Positions 7,145-15,350 of a stretch of 25,152 nucleotides of DNA are shown here, one piece after another (the stretch's first letter is position 1; the number at the start of each line of letters is the position of its first letter). The notes below the pieces were generated by a model. The model searched no databases. It had not been told where the DNA came from and was given only the letters and a program-made list of their open reading frames with translations. Both the position numbers and the translations under genes were made by a program. Origin of the DNA: Symbiodinium natans (Eukaryota; Sar; Dinophyceae; Suessiales; Symbiodiniaceae); contig CAJNDS010001277.1 of assembly GCA_905221605.1 (NCBI GenBank), positions 1 through 25,152 of the forward strand, in the 5' to 3' direction.

Positions 7145-8207
7145 GCTTCGGGCTGCGAGCGCGAACTGAGCGCTGTGATTCGTGAACCTCATGGCGCTTT
7201 TAGGGCGCCAGACTTGCAAGTCGTATCTGAATTCGTAGGCCCTAAACGTCTGATCTGATGAACACCTAACTCCGGAACCCTGTTCTGCTTGGCTGGTTTC
7301 TCTTGCCGCAGGTGTCGATTTTGGGTTTCGTCGTGCGTTCAGGAGTGGAAGTTGTTCGTAAAGCTTTTTTAAGAAAGCACATGTCGGTGTCCTGGAACCC
7401 TTGCACCAAACGCCGTCTCGCTTGTTCATTCGACTCACTCATTCACTTCATGGAAAAGGCCAAAAGGAAAAATGCTAGGGCCTGTTTAGTTCATTCCTTT
7501 CACCTTCTTTTCAAAGTCTATGAATCATCAACTTGTCAACTGTGGTGCAAAAACAGACCTTAACATTTTACTACGGCCTAACATTATATTCATGCGTTAA
7601 CTCATAATTATTTGAATATGTCCGTAGTACAAAAAGAAGTCTTTTGTTCCGTTCATGACTTCGTTCGCATAGCAATTCAGTTAACACGCTACCTTCATGT
7701 TATTCATTTCGCTTATACTTATAACTCTATTATCAGTGCTCTCGTTATAATTAGTGGCATATTCACTGTGCTCACTTCGTTCACACGTGCACTCTATCAT
7801 TTCATGGCGGTCCCAACAGATGTGGCGGTTAGTACTGAATGACTTGAAACTCTTATAGTGCCTCTACTTAAGCATTTAACTTACAGTTGCAGCTACCAAA
7901 AGTTGTTCACAACTTTCACATCTCTAGGATGGCAGAATCTCCTCACAACTGCACAGACCTTCTGCATGCTTTGTTCCAACTGTGCGTCCTTGTGTGCTCC
8001 ATAGCTTTGATTAGTTTTACTTCTTCTCTTTCCATACCAATCAAACGGAAGACGTCGGTGCTCCACAAGCATTCGCAGTGAAAAGAAGAGCTTGTAGGGC
8101 TGAGGGAGGACACTAAACCCGAAGCCAGAGACCCTTTGCTGGTGCTCTAGCTCCAGGGTCTGCGCTGTAAAGTTCAAAGTCGTCAGGGCCCTTACAGTCA
8201 CGTTTGG
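7145..8207. other. long AT-richer interval, no convincing gene
   Basis: From about 7440 to 8090 the composition is more AT-rich than its surroundings. Frames open here (for example 7612-7842, a hydrophobic 76-codon frame with no ATG at its start) lack recognisable domains. Nothing firmer seen. Confidence 0.45.
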
Positions 8208-8262
8208 CTAAACCGTAAACCCTAAACCCCAAACCCCAAACCCTAAACCCTAAACCCTAAAG
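8208..8262. repeat. ITS, C-rich
   Basis: CCCTAAA and CCCCAAA units ending CTAAAG, which serves as acceptor of the next exon-like island. Confidence 0.88.
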
Positions 8263-8394
8263 CTCATTCCGACAGCACGAAGACCCGTGAGGTGCAACAG
8301 TGCCAAGCCTTCTGCGACGCGAACTCGTCCTGCCACTCTGTCACATTCTGCGATGCCGGGTGCTATCTCAAGCAGCTGCTGGGTCGCAGGACCG
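8263..8394 (+). CDS. candidate exon of a Cys-rich, PAN/apple-like domain
   Basis: Starts after CCTAAAG and ends before GTTTAGGG. The open frame has six closely spaced residues typical of a PAN/apple fold: CQAFCDANSSCHSVTFCDAG followed by CYLKQ, a spacing of C-x3-C-x5-C-x5-C-x3-C-Y-L-K. PAN domains are secreted or cell-surface adhesion modules. The resemblance is from the motif only. The island is one exon of a larger protein at most; neither neighbour joins it cleanly in phase. C-rich ITS upstream, G-rich ITS downstream. Confidence 0.48.
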
Positions 8395-8468
8395 GTTTAG
8401 GGTTTAGGGTTTAGGGTTTAGGGTTTAGGGTTTAGGGTTTAGGGTCCAGGGTTTGGGGCTTAGGGTTT
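8395..8468. repeat. ITS, G-rich
   Basis: TTTAGGG units, later ones altered (GTCCAGGG, TTTGGGG, CTTAGGG). Confidence 0.88.
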
Positions 8469-8470
8469 AC

Positions 8471-8551
8471 CAATCGGAGATGTTGATCTTCAGCGCTTCG
8501 GGCTCGGATGTTTCGGGATGGACGTTTTCGATGGTGCTTGTGAGATATTCA
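8471..8551 (-). other. candidate minus-strand exon
   Basis: On the minus strand, after GCGAAGCAG, 81 bases encode EYLTSTIENVHPETSEPEAL, then KINISD, ending at the donor GTAAAC. Both splice sites are textbook-like, but plus-strand frames are also open over this short stretch. It lies 76 bases from the plus-strand PAN-like exon, so one of the two is probably not in an active gene. Confidence 0.35.
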
Positions 8552-8562
8552 CTGCTTCGCCC

Positions 8563-8590
8563 CGAAACCCTAAACCCTAAACCCTAAACC
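8563..8590. repeat. short ITS, C-rich
   Basis: Three to four CCCTAAA units. Confidence 0.85.
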
Positions 8591-8603
8591 GGAAAGCCTT
8601 CAG

Positions 8604-8675
8604 GGAGATCGTGCCCGGGGCCTGGAGACCTCCGAGCACGAACCCAGTACCGTCGAAGAAAGCGAGGAAACCCCG
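8604..8675 (+). other. candidate exon, acidic peptide
   Basis: Between CCTTCAG and the donor GTGTAA, 24 codons in phase 0 encode GDRARGLETSEHEPSTVEES followed by EETP. The composition (Glu/Ser/Thr) is that of a disordered linker. Short, so only tentative. Confidence 0.35.
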
Positions 8676-8842
8676 GTGTAAACCTTGTTGACATCCGCTT
8701 ACACTACTATTTGCAGAAGAACATTTCCAAAAAAAGGCAAATCTTCCTTGTAAGGGGAATATAGGAGGGATGATTATCTTTCATGTTTTGGGGGTTCTTG
8801 GGAAAATAGTAGTAAAGCTTGTTTAAAACCTTGTTTTGTAGT
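8676..8842 (+). other. possible intron with internal inverted repeat
   Basis: Starts GTGTAA, ends TTTTGTAG. CTTACACTACTATTT (about 8697-8711) and AAATAGTAGTAAAG (about 8804-8818) are nearly complementary, suggesting a small TIR element. No splice evidence beyond the sites. Confidence 0.3.
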
Positions 8843-9097
8843 CATGGCATTGGCCTTGGGTCTGAAGGCGTGTCGGGCTTGCAGCAGCGTTAAACCATTG
8901 CCGCCTCTGTCAATCAGCGGTAACCAGGCATTGCATGTTTCTGCAAAGCGCATTTGCGCGACCCCTTCTTTTCCTTGGGTTCGGCTTGGCTGTGCTCCAT
9001 TGCTAAGGGGAGGGGGGTTGCATATTCGCGTAAACGCACCTGGCCTGTTAAGTAGGCCTACAGCCAAGCTGGTAGCGTGACACCTTAGACTCGCCAT
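8774..9097 (-). CDS. possible small protein, minus strand (unverified)
   Basis: ATG at 9097 on the minus strand opens 107 codons: MASLRCHATSLAVGLLNRPG, then Pro-rich NPPPLSNGAQPSRTQGKEG, then RGGNGLTLLQARHAFRPKAN. The text looks more like a short bacterial hypothetical protein than its surroundings, but I cannot verify this from memory. A 78-codon plus-strand frame (8844-9080, starting with ATG) overlaps it. Only one, or neither, is real. Confidence 0.3.
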   Translation of the reverse strand: MASLRCHATSLAVGLLNRPGAFTRICNPPPLSNGAQPSRTQGKEGVAQMRFAETCNAWLPLIDRGGNGLTLLQARHAFRPKANAMTTKQGFKQALLLFSQEPPKHER

Positions 9098-9303
9098 AGA
9101 AGTTCGCAAAACACATCATGCCGATTCCTGTGCGGAGACCCAACTTCAAATAGTCATCCCTGTTTAGCCTAAACCCGAAATCCTTTGAACCCTACAAAGC
9201 CTAGACAACTTCAACCCTTTCTTGTAACCTTTTTGTGTGCCGCATCTCATGGCCACAAATTGTCATGCGAATCCGGGACAGTTTGAAGGAAACAAACTCC
9301 CCG

Positions 9304-9360
9304 AAACCCTAAACCCTAAACCCTAAACCCTAAACCCTAAACCCTAAAACCCTAAACCCT
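9304..9360. repeat. ITS, C-rich
   Basis: Eight CCCTAAA units with one extra A. The interval 9098-9303 before it holds nothing I can identify. Confidence 0.9.
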
Positions 9361-9477
9361 CGCCATCCAGAGAGGCACCATAATGTCCCTTACATGGAGG
9401 TCATAATCTTATCTGGGGTACTTCCAATCCTACTTACAACTACCCTCCAATTTCAACGACCCTTGTGGAAAGCCCAG

Positions 9478-9531
9478 GGGTTTAGGGTTTAGGGTTTAGG
9501 GTTTAGGGTTTAGGGTTTAGGGTTTAGGGTT
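9478..9531. repeat. ITS, G-rich
   Basis: Seven to eight TTTAGGG units. Confidence 0.92.
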
Positions 9532-9532
9532 C

Positions 9533-9630
9533 CAGCGCAAAAGCTGAGGCATTGCGCAGCTGCAGACCAAGCCCTCGTTCCCATCGAGGATGACGGGGGC
9601 CACATGGGGTGCGGTCCAAAAGACCGAAAG
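9533..9630 (-). other. candidate minus-strand exon
   Basis: On the minus strand, after GTGGCAG, the frame encodes LSVFWTAPHVAPVILDGNEG, then LVCSCAMPQLLRW, before the telomeric repeat. The donor is unclear; a GA donor, tolerated in dinoflagellates, would fit. On the plus strand it is bounded by G-rich ITS to the left and C-rich ITS to the right. Confidence 0.33.
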
Positions 9631-9638
9631 CTGCCACT

Positions 9639-9725
9639 CCCTAAACCCTAAACCCCAACCCCAAACCCCAAACCCTAAACCCTAAACCCTAAACCCCAAA
9701 CCCTAAACCCTAAACCCTAAACCCT
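9639..9725. repeat. ITS, C-rich, with CCCCAAA variants
   Basis: About twelve units alternating CCCTAAA and CCCCAAA. Confidence 0.9.
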
Positions 9726-9918
9726 TGTCTCGTTCATTCGGGCTTGGAGCTTGGACGGCTTTGGGGGAGGCCGTCGTCTTGATCCCTAAGTCCAAGGTGC
9801 CCAAGACCACATCAAGTCTGATTGGCTTAAGGCTCCCCCATCCTCCCAGATTTCCTGCATTGAGGCACAAGGCAATGACAATGAGAACTGACTTCTTGCA
9901 GTGCGCTCCTGTAATGTT

Positions 9919-9974
9919 CCCTAAACCCTAAACCCTAAACCCTAAACCCTCAACCCTAAACCCTAAACCCTAAA
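9919..9974. repeat. ITS, C-rich
   Basis: CCCTAAA units with one CCCTCAA. The interval 9726-9918 has a 68-codon open frame with no recognised features. Confidence 0.9.
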
Positions 9975-10010
9975 TTCTGAACCCCCCGAAACCCCAAAAT
10001 GATCATGCAG

Positions 10011-10081
10011 AACAGGCCTGGAATGGCTGCGTGACCTACTTTAAGCCATGTGGAGGCCAGCCAACGGCTGTGAAGTGTATG
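10011..10081 (+). other. candidate exon, Cys-containing
   Basis: After ATCATGCAG the frame encodes QAWNGCVTYFKPCGGQPTAV, then KCM, up to the donor GTTGGT. The three Cys and aromatic residues resemble the extracellular Cys-rich style of the PAN-like exon at 8263. C-rich ITS upstream, G-rich ITS downstream. Confidence 0.38.
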
Positions 10082-10088
10082 GTTGGTC

Positions 10089-10211
10089 TAGGGTTTAGGG
10101 TTTAGGGTTTAGGGTTTAGGGTTTAGGGTTTAGGGTTTAGGGTTTAGGGTTTAGGGTTTAGGGTTTAGGGTTTAGGGTTTAGGGTTTAGGGTTTAGGGTT
10201 TAGGGTTTAGG
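10089..10211. repeat. long ITS, G-rich, very regular
   Basis: About seventeen TTTAGGG units with almost no variants, so a young or recently homogenised interstitial tract. Confidence 0.94.
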
Positions 10212-10311
10212 TCGTGCCACTTCCCCGCAATGTTTCTGAATGGCATGTCAGGAAGCCCCACCTCCTCTGATGGGGCCGAGAACGGTGTCGGAGCTTGCAT
10301 TCAGACGGCAT

Positions 10312-10495
10312 ACTGGGGCCTTCAAGTACCTCCTACTACTAGGGATTATTTGGCCCCAAGTATGTAATAATATGGTACATGAATCCTTAGGGTTTGAAGC
10401 CTTCTGAACATTACTTATATACATGGGCCCCGAAAGTCCCTATAGAGGAGGTACTTTAAGGCACTTTTATCCCCTATTCAGGTACATGGACCCCT
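10312..10495. mobile_element. foldback/MITE-like element, copy A
   Basis: The left arm (about 10319-10370, CTTCAAGTACCTCCT, AGGGA, GGCCCCAAGTAT) is the approximate reverse complement of the right arm (about 10410-10462, ending AGGAGGTACTTTAAG). The right end GGTACATGGACCCCT matches the terminus of the element at 13239-13351. The structure looks like two element halves in opposite orientation. Confidence 0.65.
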
Positions 10496-11017
10496 ATAAA
10501 AAGAGAGTCAACGGTGCGTAGTGGCAGCAACGGTGGCGAGCCGCATCTTACTTTTGCAGCTCTTGCAGTGTCACCTCCAGGGGGCACTAAACACCGTGCT
10601 TGTAAGCAGCGCTACCTGTTACCCGTTTTCTATGCCCTGGCGTACCCCTGCATAGGTACCATTGCAGCAGCATGCAGGGACTGTCGGTTGAGTATGCCCG
10701 AGCACGTCTGTGTATGGCAAATACGCCGAAGACCTGAGCCCCAATGCCTGGCCCTAAAGTACTGGAATCCTGTCCTCGATACCCTCACATCGGGCGGGGG
10801 TGGGGGGTGGGGGGAGGGGGAGCTACTGGAGGTGTTCAGATTGTTCACATGTTGGACTTGACTTCGTCCATACACCTCCGCGGCGCAGACACGCATGTAC
10901 TTGAAGATTCACGAGTACCTACAAGTGGGGTTATAAGCAGGGTAACTATAATTGCAATTGGTTATAACCTTGTGTACTGCACCTAGAACACTGCTTGCAA
11001 CTGCCCATGAACCCACG
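10496..11017. other. unassigned interval with weak coding signals
   Basis: A 115-codon plus frame (10514-10861) has no ATG start and runs through a G-rich low-complexity stretch. Other frames look equally plausible in parts. GGTTATAA (about 10927) and TTATAACC (about 10962) form a short inverted repeat. I call no gene. Confidence 0.4.
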
Positions 11018-11506
11018 TAGGGCCAGTCGCCAAGCTCAGGCACACGCAACAGCTCGAATTTTACCGACGATGCCAACAGCACCGATACAAGCAACATCTC
11101 AGAGGACCGAGACACTCGAGACACCACGAGCTTGCCCAATGCCTTTGGAGCTACTTGCACAAAGAAAGGCTGAGTTCGTCGCGCAGTACTTAATCAAAGG
11201 TGTGCGAAGGCTCAAGATATGGCACCTTCGGGATTCGTTGAGCTCACATCGTCATTCGCTTTCCCTAACGTAGGTGCACAAGGCAGTGCGCCTTATCTTA
11301 CACAGCCCCTTATCCCAAGGACACCCGTCTCAAAGGTGATACCTTCGGCCCCAAAACCGTCTGTGCTCTACAGCCCGAAGCTTGTGGGAGCCTGGCTAGG
11401 GCTGCAAGGCTTGGCTTTAAAAGGGCAAGGCTTGGGCTTTAAGGCAGTGTCTGAATTCGTTGGTGTTGGTATGCTGAGCTGTCAATGCTGTACCTACATT
11501 GTGTAG
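11018..11506 (+). pseudogene. coding remnant with one in-frame TGA
   Basis: After CACGTAG one frame runs GQSPSSGTRNSSNFTDDANS and on through a Ser/Thr/Asp-rich linker with NxS/T sites, meets a TGA at about 11171-11173, and continues VRRAVLNQRCAKAQDMAPSG. It then reads 95 more codons from ATG 11219 (MAPSGFVELTSSFAFPNVGA onward) to TAG 11506. The single stop in an otherwise continuous 160-codon frame suggests a CGA-to-TGA decay, or an intron I do not see. The C-terminal part is Gly/Leu/Pro-rich with a Cys pair. No family recognised. Confidence 0.4.
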
Positions 11507-12245
11507 GCCTAAGGGCCTAAAGCAAAGCCACTAAGACCTTGGTGGACATTAACTTGGCCGTCTCTGGTGCAAAGCCGTCTGGCCAAGCGGCATGGCAGGC
11601 AGGCTGCGCACATTAACTCCAGGCATTGAGTTCATTGCTCAGAGTGCACGTATCATGAGGTTCAAGGATGCACAGGTTTAGAGAGCCTTGAAGGCTTCTA
11701 GCTCTGGAAGAAGAAGTGTTGGGAGGGCCAGATCTCTTTGCTACCTTTTGCCTGTCTGGGTTGAGGAAGCCCTGAAGATGTAAAGGCAAAGGGCCTGGAT
11801 GGGTTTAGGGCTTTTTGAGCTTAGGGTTTGCGATTTGAGGGCATCAGTTCTGGGCCAACAACTTGGCCCATGATTGCGCCAGAAGGTCCGGAGATGTTGA
11901 CCAGGAACCCTAAACCCTGGCCCCAAACCGTCAACCCCAATGCCGATAGACCCCGCAGTGCTGTGGCTAGTCGGGTGGCCAAAAAAATCCTAAGCCCTTT
12001 GAGTTGATGAGCTCAGCAATGCCAGCCTCATCCCGCAGCCGTCTTCGTGAGACCATCAAGATATAGATCTCCGAAGTCTTTTCGACAACCCCAAGCCCTG
12101 CAAGCTCAAGCATAGCAAAGCCTCCAGATTCAAAACTCTTAAAACCTGAGCAGTTCAGATAAGGGCACAAGATCTGGGGGTCCGGATGATTTCTGGGATT
12201 CAAGCTTGGAAACTGAGGCTGCGAGGTGGAGCACAAAAGCTTCCA
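11507..12245. other. interval without a called gene
   Basis: Contains isolated telomere-like words (about 11800-11830 G-rich, 11904-11918 C-rich) and minus-strand frames of 61 and 89 codons that I cannot support as genes. Confidence 0.45.
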
Positions 12246-12309
12246 CCCCTAAACCCTATGACCCCTAAACCCTAAACCCTAAACTCTAAACCCTAAACCC
12301 TAAACCCTA
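12246..12309. repeat. ITS, C-rich
   Basis: CCCTAAA units with CCCTATGA and ACTCTAA variants. Confidence 0.87.
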
Positions 12310-12310
12310 C

Positions 12311-12372
12311 TAACAACGGGAATGGTGTTCATAGGCTTCGACATGCTTTATGAGTTGTCATGGAGCCTAGGT
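12311..12372 (+). other. weak candidate exon
   Basis: The frame LTTGMVFIGFDMLYELSWSL ends at CCTAG|GTGGGT. It could be a membrane helix. No AG acceptor is visible next to the ITS, so the left edge is unknown. Confidence 0.22.
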
Positions 12373-12538
12373 GGGTGTAAGGGGCGCATTAAGGGAGGTA
12401 TAAGGGGAGTATTAGGGTTCAGGGTTTAGAGTTTAGGGTATAAGGGGGTCTAAGGGGCGTATTAGGGGGCATGAGGGGGGGTACAAGGGGAGTATAAGCG
12501 GGGTTTTTACGGGGGTCAGGGGGGGGGGGGGGGGGGGG
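12373..12538. repeat. degenerate GTATAAGGGG minisatellite, ITS and G20 run
   Basis: Repeated words of the type GTATAAGGGG(A/C)GTAT, mixed with a short TTTAGGG tract (12413-12442) and ending in about twenty G (12519-12538). Confidence 0.75.
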
Positions 12539-12901
12539 CGGTAGAAGTGAAGGGCCCTTGATCTTGTGCCAGGTGCAGTGTTGGCTTTCAGCAGCGCTGC
12601 TGATGACGCTTTGGTGAGAGCCTTTGAGCTCAAACCAATTGAAGGTCATGTGCATGACGTGTCAACAGCAGCCGTAATCTTTGCGATAGCTGTCGCCCCT
12701 TTGAGATTGCTGTGGCCATGCGATGAGCAGTGTCAACTGTGACTTCGAGGGTCCTGCTTGTTTGGGTCCTGTCTCGCGTCTGACGTCACGCCTCGCTGTC
12801 GGCACATGTCGTGCAGAATCTCATGTTCCTAGTAGCAGCAAAGGTCCGTATTCGGGATTGTGGTGTTCATAGACTTGGCCAAGGGTGATCGACAATGAAG
12901 C

Positions 12902-12998
12902 CTCCAGAAGAAGCAAAGGTCCTGCGAAGTCCTTGTGCAAGTGCCATCCTTCGACTCCCGTCCGGTGTGTCGAACAGATGCTCTAAGAGCCACGCCAG
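12902..12998 (+). other. candidate exon upstream of TIR-bearing intron
   Basis: The frame LVQVPSFDSRPVCRTDALRA ends at CACGCCAG|GTAGCC. A second open frame overlaps. Spliced to 13123 in the matching phase, the frame stays open (RDRSRASTGDAHPARPG onward). Unrecognised product. Confidence 0.3.
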
Positions 12999-13122
12999 GT
13001 AGCCTTAAACAACTTTGGGGTATATTTTTTCGTTTGCCTTCTTTCCTTACAAGGGAAACTATTCATAAAGAATTTTCAAGTTGTTTAAAGCACAGCTCAG
13101 ACAATCCTCCATGTTGCTGTAG
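12999..13122 (+). other. introner-like intron with terminal inverted repeats
   Basis: Starts GTAGCC, ends TTGCTGTAG with a pyrimidine-rich lead. TTAAACAACTT at 13005-13015 has a perfect inverted copy AAGTTGTTTAA at 13078-13088. An intron nearly coextensive with a TIR element is how DNA-transposon-derived introners look in dinoflagellates and some other algae. Confidence 0.42.
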
Positions 13123-13238
13123 CTCGAGATCGCAGCAGGGCGTCCACAGGTGACGCCCACCCTGCGAGACCTGGGCATGGCTTTATTCGCAGAAGCACGT
13201 GCCCAGCCGATTCTAAAAAAATCGGGTTTATTTTCGAT
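13123..13238 (+). other. candidate exon after TIR-bearing intron
   Basis: Starts CTCGAG after TGTAG. Two frames are open: one reads EIAAGRPQVTPTLRDLGMAL with a helical continuation, the other joins in phase to the exon before. It runs up to the element at 13239. Confidence 0.3.
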
Positions 13239-13351
13239 CGCCCTAAGGGTCCATGTACCATATTATTATATTACTTGGGCCCAAAAGTCCCTGTATAGGA
13301 GGTACTTGAACGCCCAGGTATTCCCTGTTTAGGCGCATGGACCCTTAGGCG
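13239..13351. mobile_element. MITE-like element, copy B, complete
   Basis: Left end CGCCCTAAGGGTCCATG and right end CATGGACCCTTAGGCG form imperfect terminal inverted repeats of about 17-20 bp. The interior (ACTTGGGCCCAAAAGTCCCT, AGGAGGTACTTGAACG) matches copy A at 10312-10495. At 113 bp with no ORF, it is a non-autonomous element. Confidence 0.72.
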
Positions 13352-13466
13352 TTTTTTGCGACGCCTCGGCCTGAGAAGCACAGCTGACAACTTGTTTGGC
13401 TTAGATCGAATGGGAGGTCAAGGGGCTCCTCCACACTGGCTGCCGGCAACCGCCGGCCGGGTTTGT

Positions 13467-13502
13467 AGGGTTTAGGGTTTGGGGTTTAGGGTTTGGGGCT
13501 TA
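13467..13502. repeat. ITS, G-rich, degenerate
   Basis: TTTAGGG/TTTGGGG units, five in all. Confidence 0.82.
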
Positions 13503-13542
13503 TAAGGGTAGTCAGACCCAATTCAAGTGGGTGTTCCTTTAT

Positions 13543-13737
13543 TTAGGCGCAAGAGGCAATGTTTCGGCTCCGTACTCTTAGGCGCCCTGCTCCTTTGAGA
13601 CGAGTCTTGGGTAATGTCTGAAGAAAGTTGTCAGCTCCGATTCCTGACCTTTGATAGGCATCCAATCGCATATGGTGCGGCTGCCCATCGCCCGCACCAG
13701 ACGGGCTGGGCAGCGCGCCAGGCGAGGAAGCTGACAA
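13543..13737 (-). other. minus-strand open frame, possible exon
   Basis: A 64-codon frame without ATG, following TTGTCAG on the minus strand. It encodes a Ser/Pro/Gly-rich start, then RLDAYQRSGIGADNFLQTLP and a basic end, closing at TAA. Protein-like but unrecognised. It lies downstream of the minus-strand candidate terminal exon at 13817-13888, so the two need not be one gene. Confidence 0.3.
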
Positions 13738-13816
13738 CCAGCATTCAAGAAAGATTTCGAAGGTTGCGTTAATGCACCCGGTTTCTGAGCCTACCCGACA
13801 TCAGGAAGCCCAGATT

Positions 13817-13888
13817 TTAGGCGGCGACGCACGAGGGCGCCTTCAGCTTAGCCTTGAACTCCGCGGCTCCGGGTGCATAAGAGGCAAC
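13817..13888 (-). other. candidate terminal exon, minus strand
   Basis: Minus strand: a pyrimidine-rich stretch then GTGCCAG, followed by 23 codons and TAA: VASYAPGAAEFKAKLKAPSC, then VAA. Clean frame, plausible acceptor, and a stop at the end. No upstream partner identified. Confidence 0.3.
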
Positions 13889-14268
13889 CTGGCACGTCAC
13901 CCGCCGATGCCCTCAAGGGAAGAGAGGTGGTGAAGAGACCGTCGCACTGGGGTGTTGGGGGTTGGAGTTGGTGTTGCTTTCCACAAAACTCAGGTCTCAG
14001 GTGGTATTCGGTTGGGCGCTTTTTCGGGTTCCTTATTTAATCACACGCCTAAAAGAGAATACAACGGTTCCGTTTTCTGCATTCGGCAGGTTACCGTTAT
14101 ATATATATATATATATACCGGGAGCCCTGAACATGAGTTGCCCAATCCGCTCTAAACTGAAGGAAGGTTGTGTTGCAGTTGTCTCGTGCCAGAGTCGCCG
14201 CACAGTTGATTCGAGGGCTTCTGCAAACGGCTGTCCAGGCCCTACAGAACCCCATTCACAATATTAGG
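13889..14268. other. interval with (TA)n microsatellite, no gene
   Basis: Contains TATATATATATATATATA at about 14099-14117. Two overlapping plus frames here have no recognised features. Confidence 0.5.
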
Positions 14269-14336
14269 ACCCTAAACCCTGAACCCTGAACCCTAAACCC
14301 TAAACCCCCTAAACCCTAAACCCTAAACCCTAAACC
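14269..14336. repeat. ITS, C-rich
   Basis: CCCTAAA with CCCTGAA variants. Confidence 0.9.
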
Positions 14337-14455
14337 TGAGCTTCCCATACCCCCAACGGCGTTTTGAGCGGGTTGGCCTCACGGCTGAGTATTGGCATAC
14401 CACCCCACCACCTCTGAGGATTGCCTCCCAGAGTGGTTCGGGGTTGAGAGCCAGA
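14336..14455 (-). other. candidate minus-strand exon
   Basis: On the minus strand, 40 codons in phase 0 between an AG and the donor CTCAG|GTTTAG. It starts SGSQPRTTLGGNPQRWWGGM, then PILSREANPLKTPLGVW. The telomeric repeat itself supplies the GT donor. Overlapping minus frames are also open. Unrecognised. Confidence 0.33.
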
Positions 14456-14464
14456 CTCTTTTGG

Positions 14465-14585
14465 CAACCCTGAACTCTGAACCCTGAACTCTGAACCCTG
14501 AACCCCAAACCCCAAACCCCAAACCCTAAACCCTAAACCCTAAACCCTAAACCCTAAACCCTAAACCCTAAACCCTAAACCCTAA
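14465..14585. repeat. ITS, C-rich, graded
   Basis: Begins with CCCTGAA/ACTCTGAA variants, then CCCCAAA, then nine regular CCCTAAA units: a gradient from degenerate to homogeneous. Confidence 0.92.
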
Positions 14586-14707
14586 CGAGTTCGATGCGAG
14601 AGGCCTCGGGCCTTAGAAGCCATCCCCCAGGCTCTTTGTTGGAAGGAAGACAGCGAAGGCGGGACTTCACAAGCCTCCAAGCACTCCGCGGGGTTGAGAA
14701 AGGGGCT

Positions 14708-14744
14708 TTGGGGTTTATAGGGCTTAGGGTATAGGTTTTAGGGC
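14708..14744. repeat. ITS, G-rich, degenerate
   Basis: TTTGGGG, TTATAGGG, CTTAGGG and TTTTAGGG units. Confidence 0.7.
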
Positions 14745-14789
14745 GAGTCTGTAAGGCCGGCAGTCGGCTTGTAGTTTTCATGCTTAGGA

Positions 14790-14972
14790 ATGGGTGCCTT
14801 ATGGGAGGCCTTTGTCAAAAGAGAATCCTACTATTTGGGGGGTACTCGGGGTCCCTTGTTCGGAAATCCCCAAACAGGTCTGCGGGAGTTTGTGACATAT
14901 TGGGCTTCAGAGGGCAAGTCGTGCTGGCCCTGCCTGTGGGAAGGCAGCTGTGCCATAACTTCCAAGGCCTGA
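14790..14972 (+). CDS. possible small ORF, unknown
   Basis: ATG 14790 opens 60 codons: MGALWEAFVKRESYYLGGTR, then GPLFGNPQTGLREFVTYWAS and a Cys/Trp-rich end to TGA. An overlapping ATG frame (14780-15010, 76 codons) is comparably plausible, which lowers confidence in either. No domain recognised. It lies between G-rich and C-rich ITS. Confidence 0.28.
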   Translation: MGALWEAFVKRESYYLGGTRGPLFGNPQTGLREFVTYWASEGKSCWPCLWEGSCAITSKA

Positions 14973-15004
14973 GAAGGCCCACCCCTAAATCACATCAAGC
15001 TAGC

Positions 15005-15350
15005 TGTTAGCCTCGAGACCTTGAAACCCTCGACAACCCTAAACCGCAAACAAAAAACTCAACGAGGCCTCCACACCCTGAACCCCAACCCCAAACCCAA
15101 ACTCGGGACAGAGGGAAAGGGGGACTTACCGATGTTTCAAGTCCCGAAGATGAAACACGAACCACGACTGTTCCCAGCTAGCCTAAACCCCAAATCCCTA
15201 AACCCTAAACCCCAAAGCCTAAACCCCAAAGCCCTAGACCCTAATCCCGAAACCTCAAATCCCTAAACCCTAAACCCCAAAGCCTAAACCCCAAATCCCT
15301 AGACCCGAAACCCCAAATCCCGAAAAGCCTGGCATCCCTGGCCTCGAAAC
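15005..15350. repeat. decayed C-rich telomeric tract
   Basis: Scattered CCCTAAA, CCCCAAA, CCCGAAA and ATCCCTAAACC words over about 350 bases, especially 15180-15330. The NPKP-type peptides it can encode are a by-product of the repeat. Confidence 0.78.

Noticed and set aside
7612-7842. Hydrophobic 76-codon plus frame
   Set aside because: No ATG at the start, AT-rich context, no motif or splice pattern.
15021-15266. 81-codon plus frame rich in Leu-Asn-Pro-Lys-Pro
   Set aside because: The peptide is the direct translation of degenerate CCCTAAA repeats.
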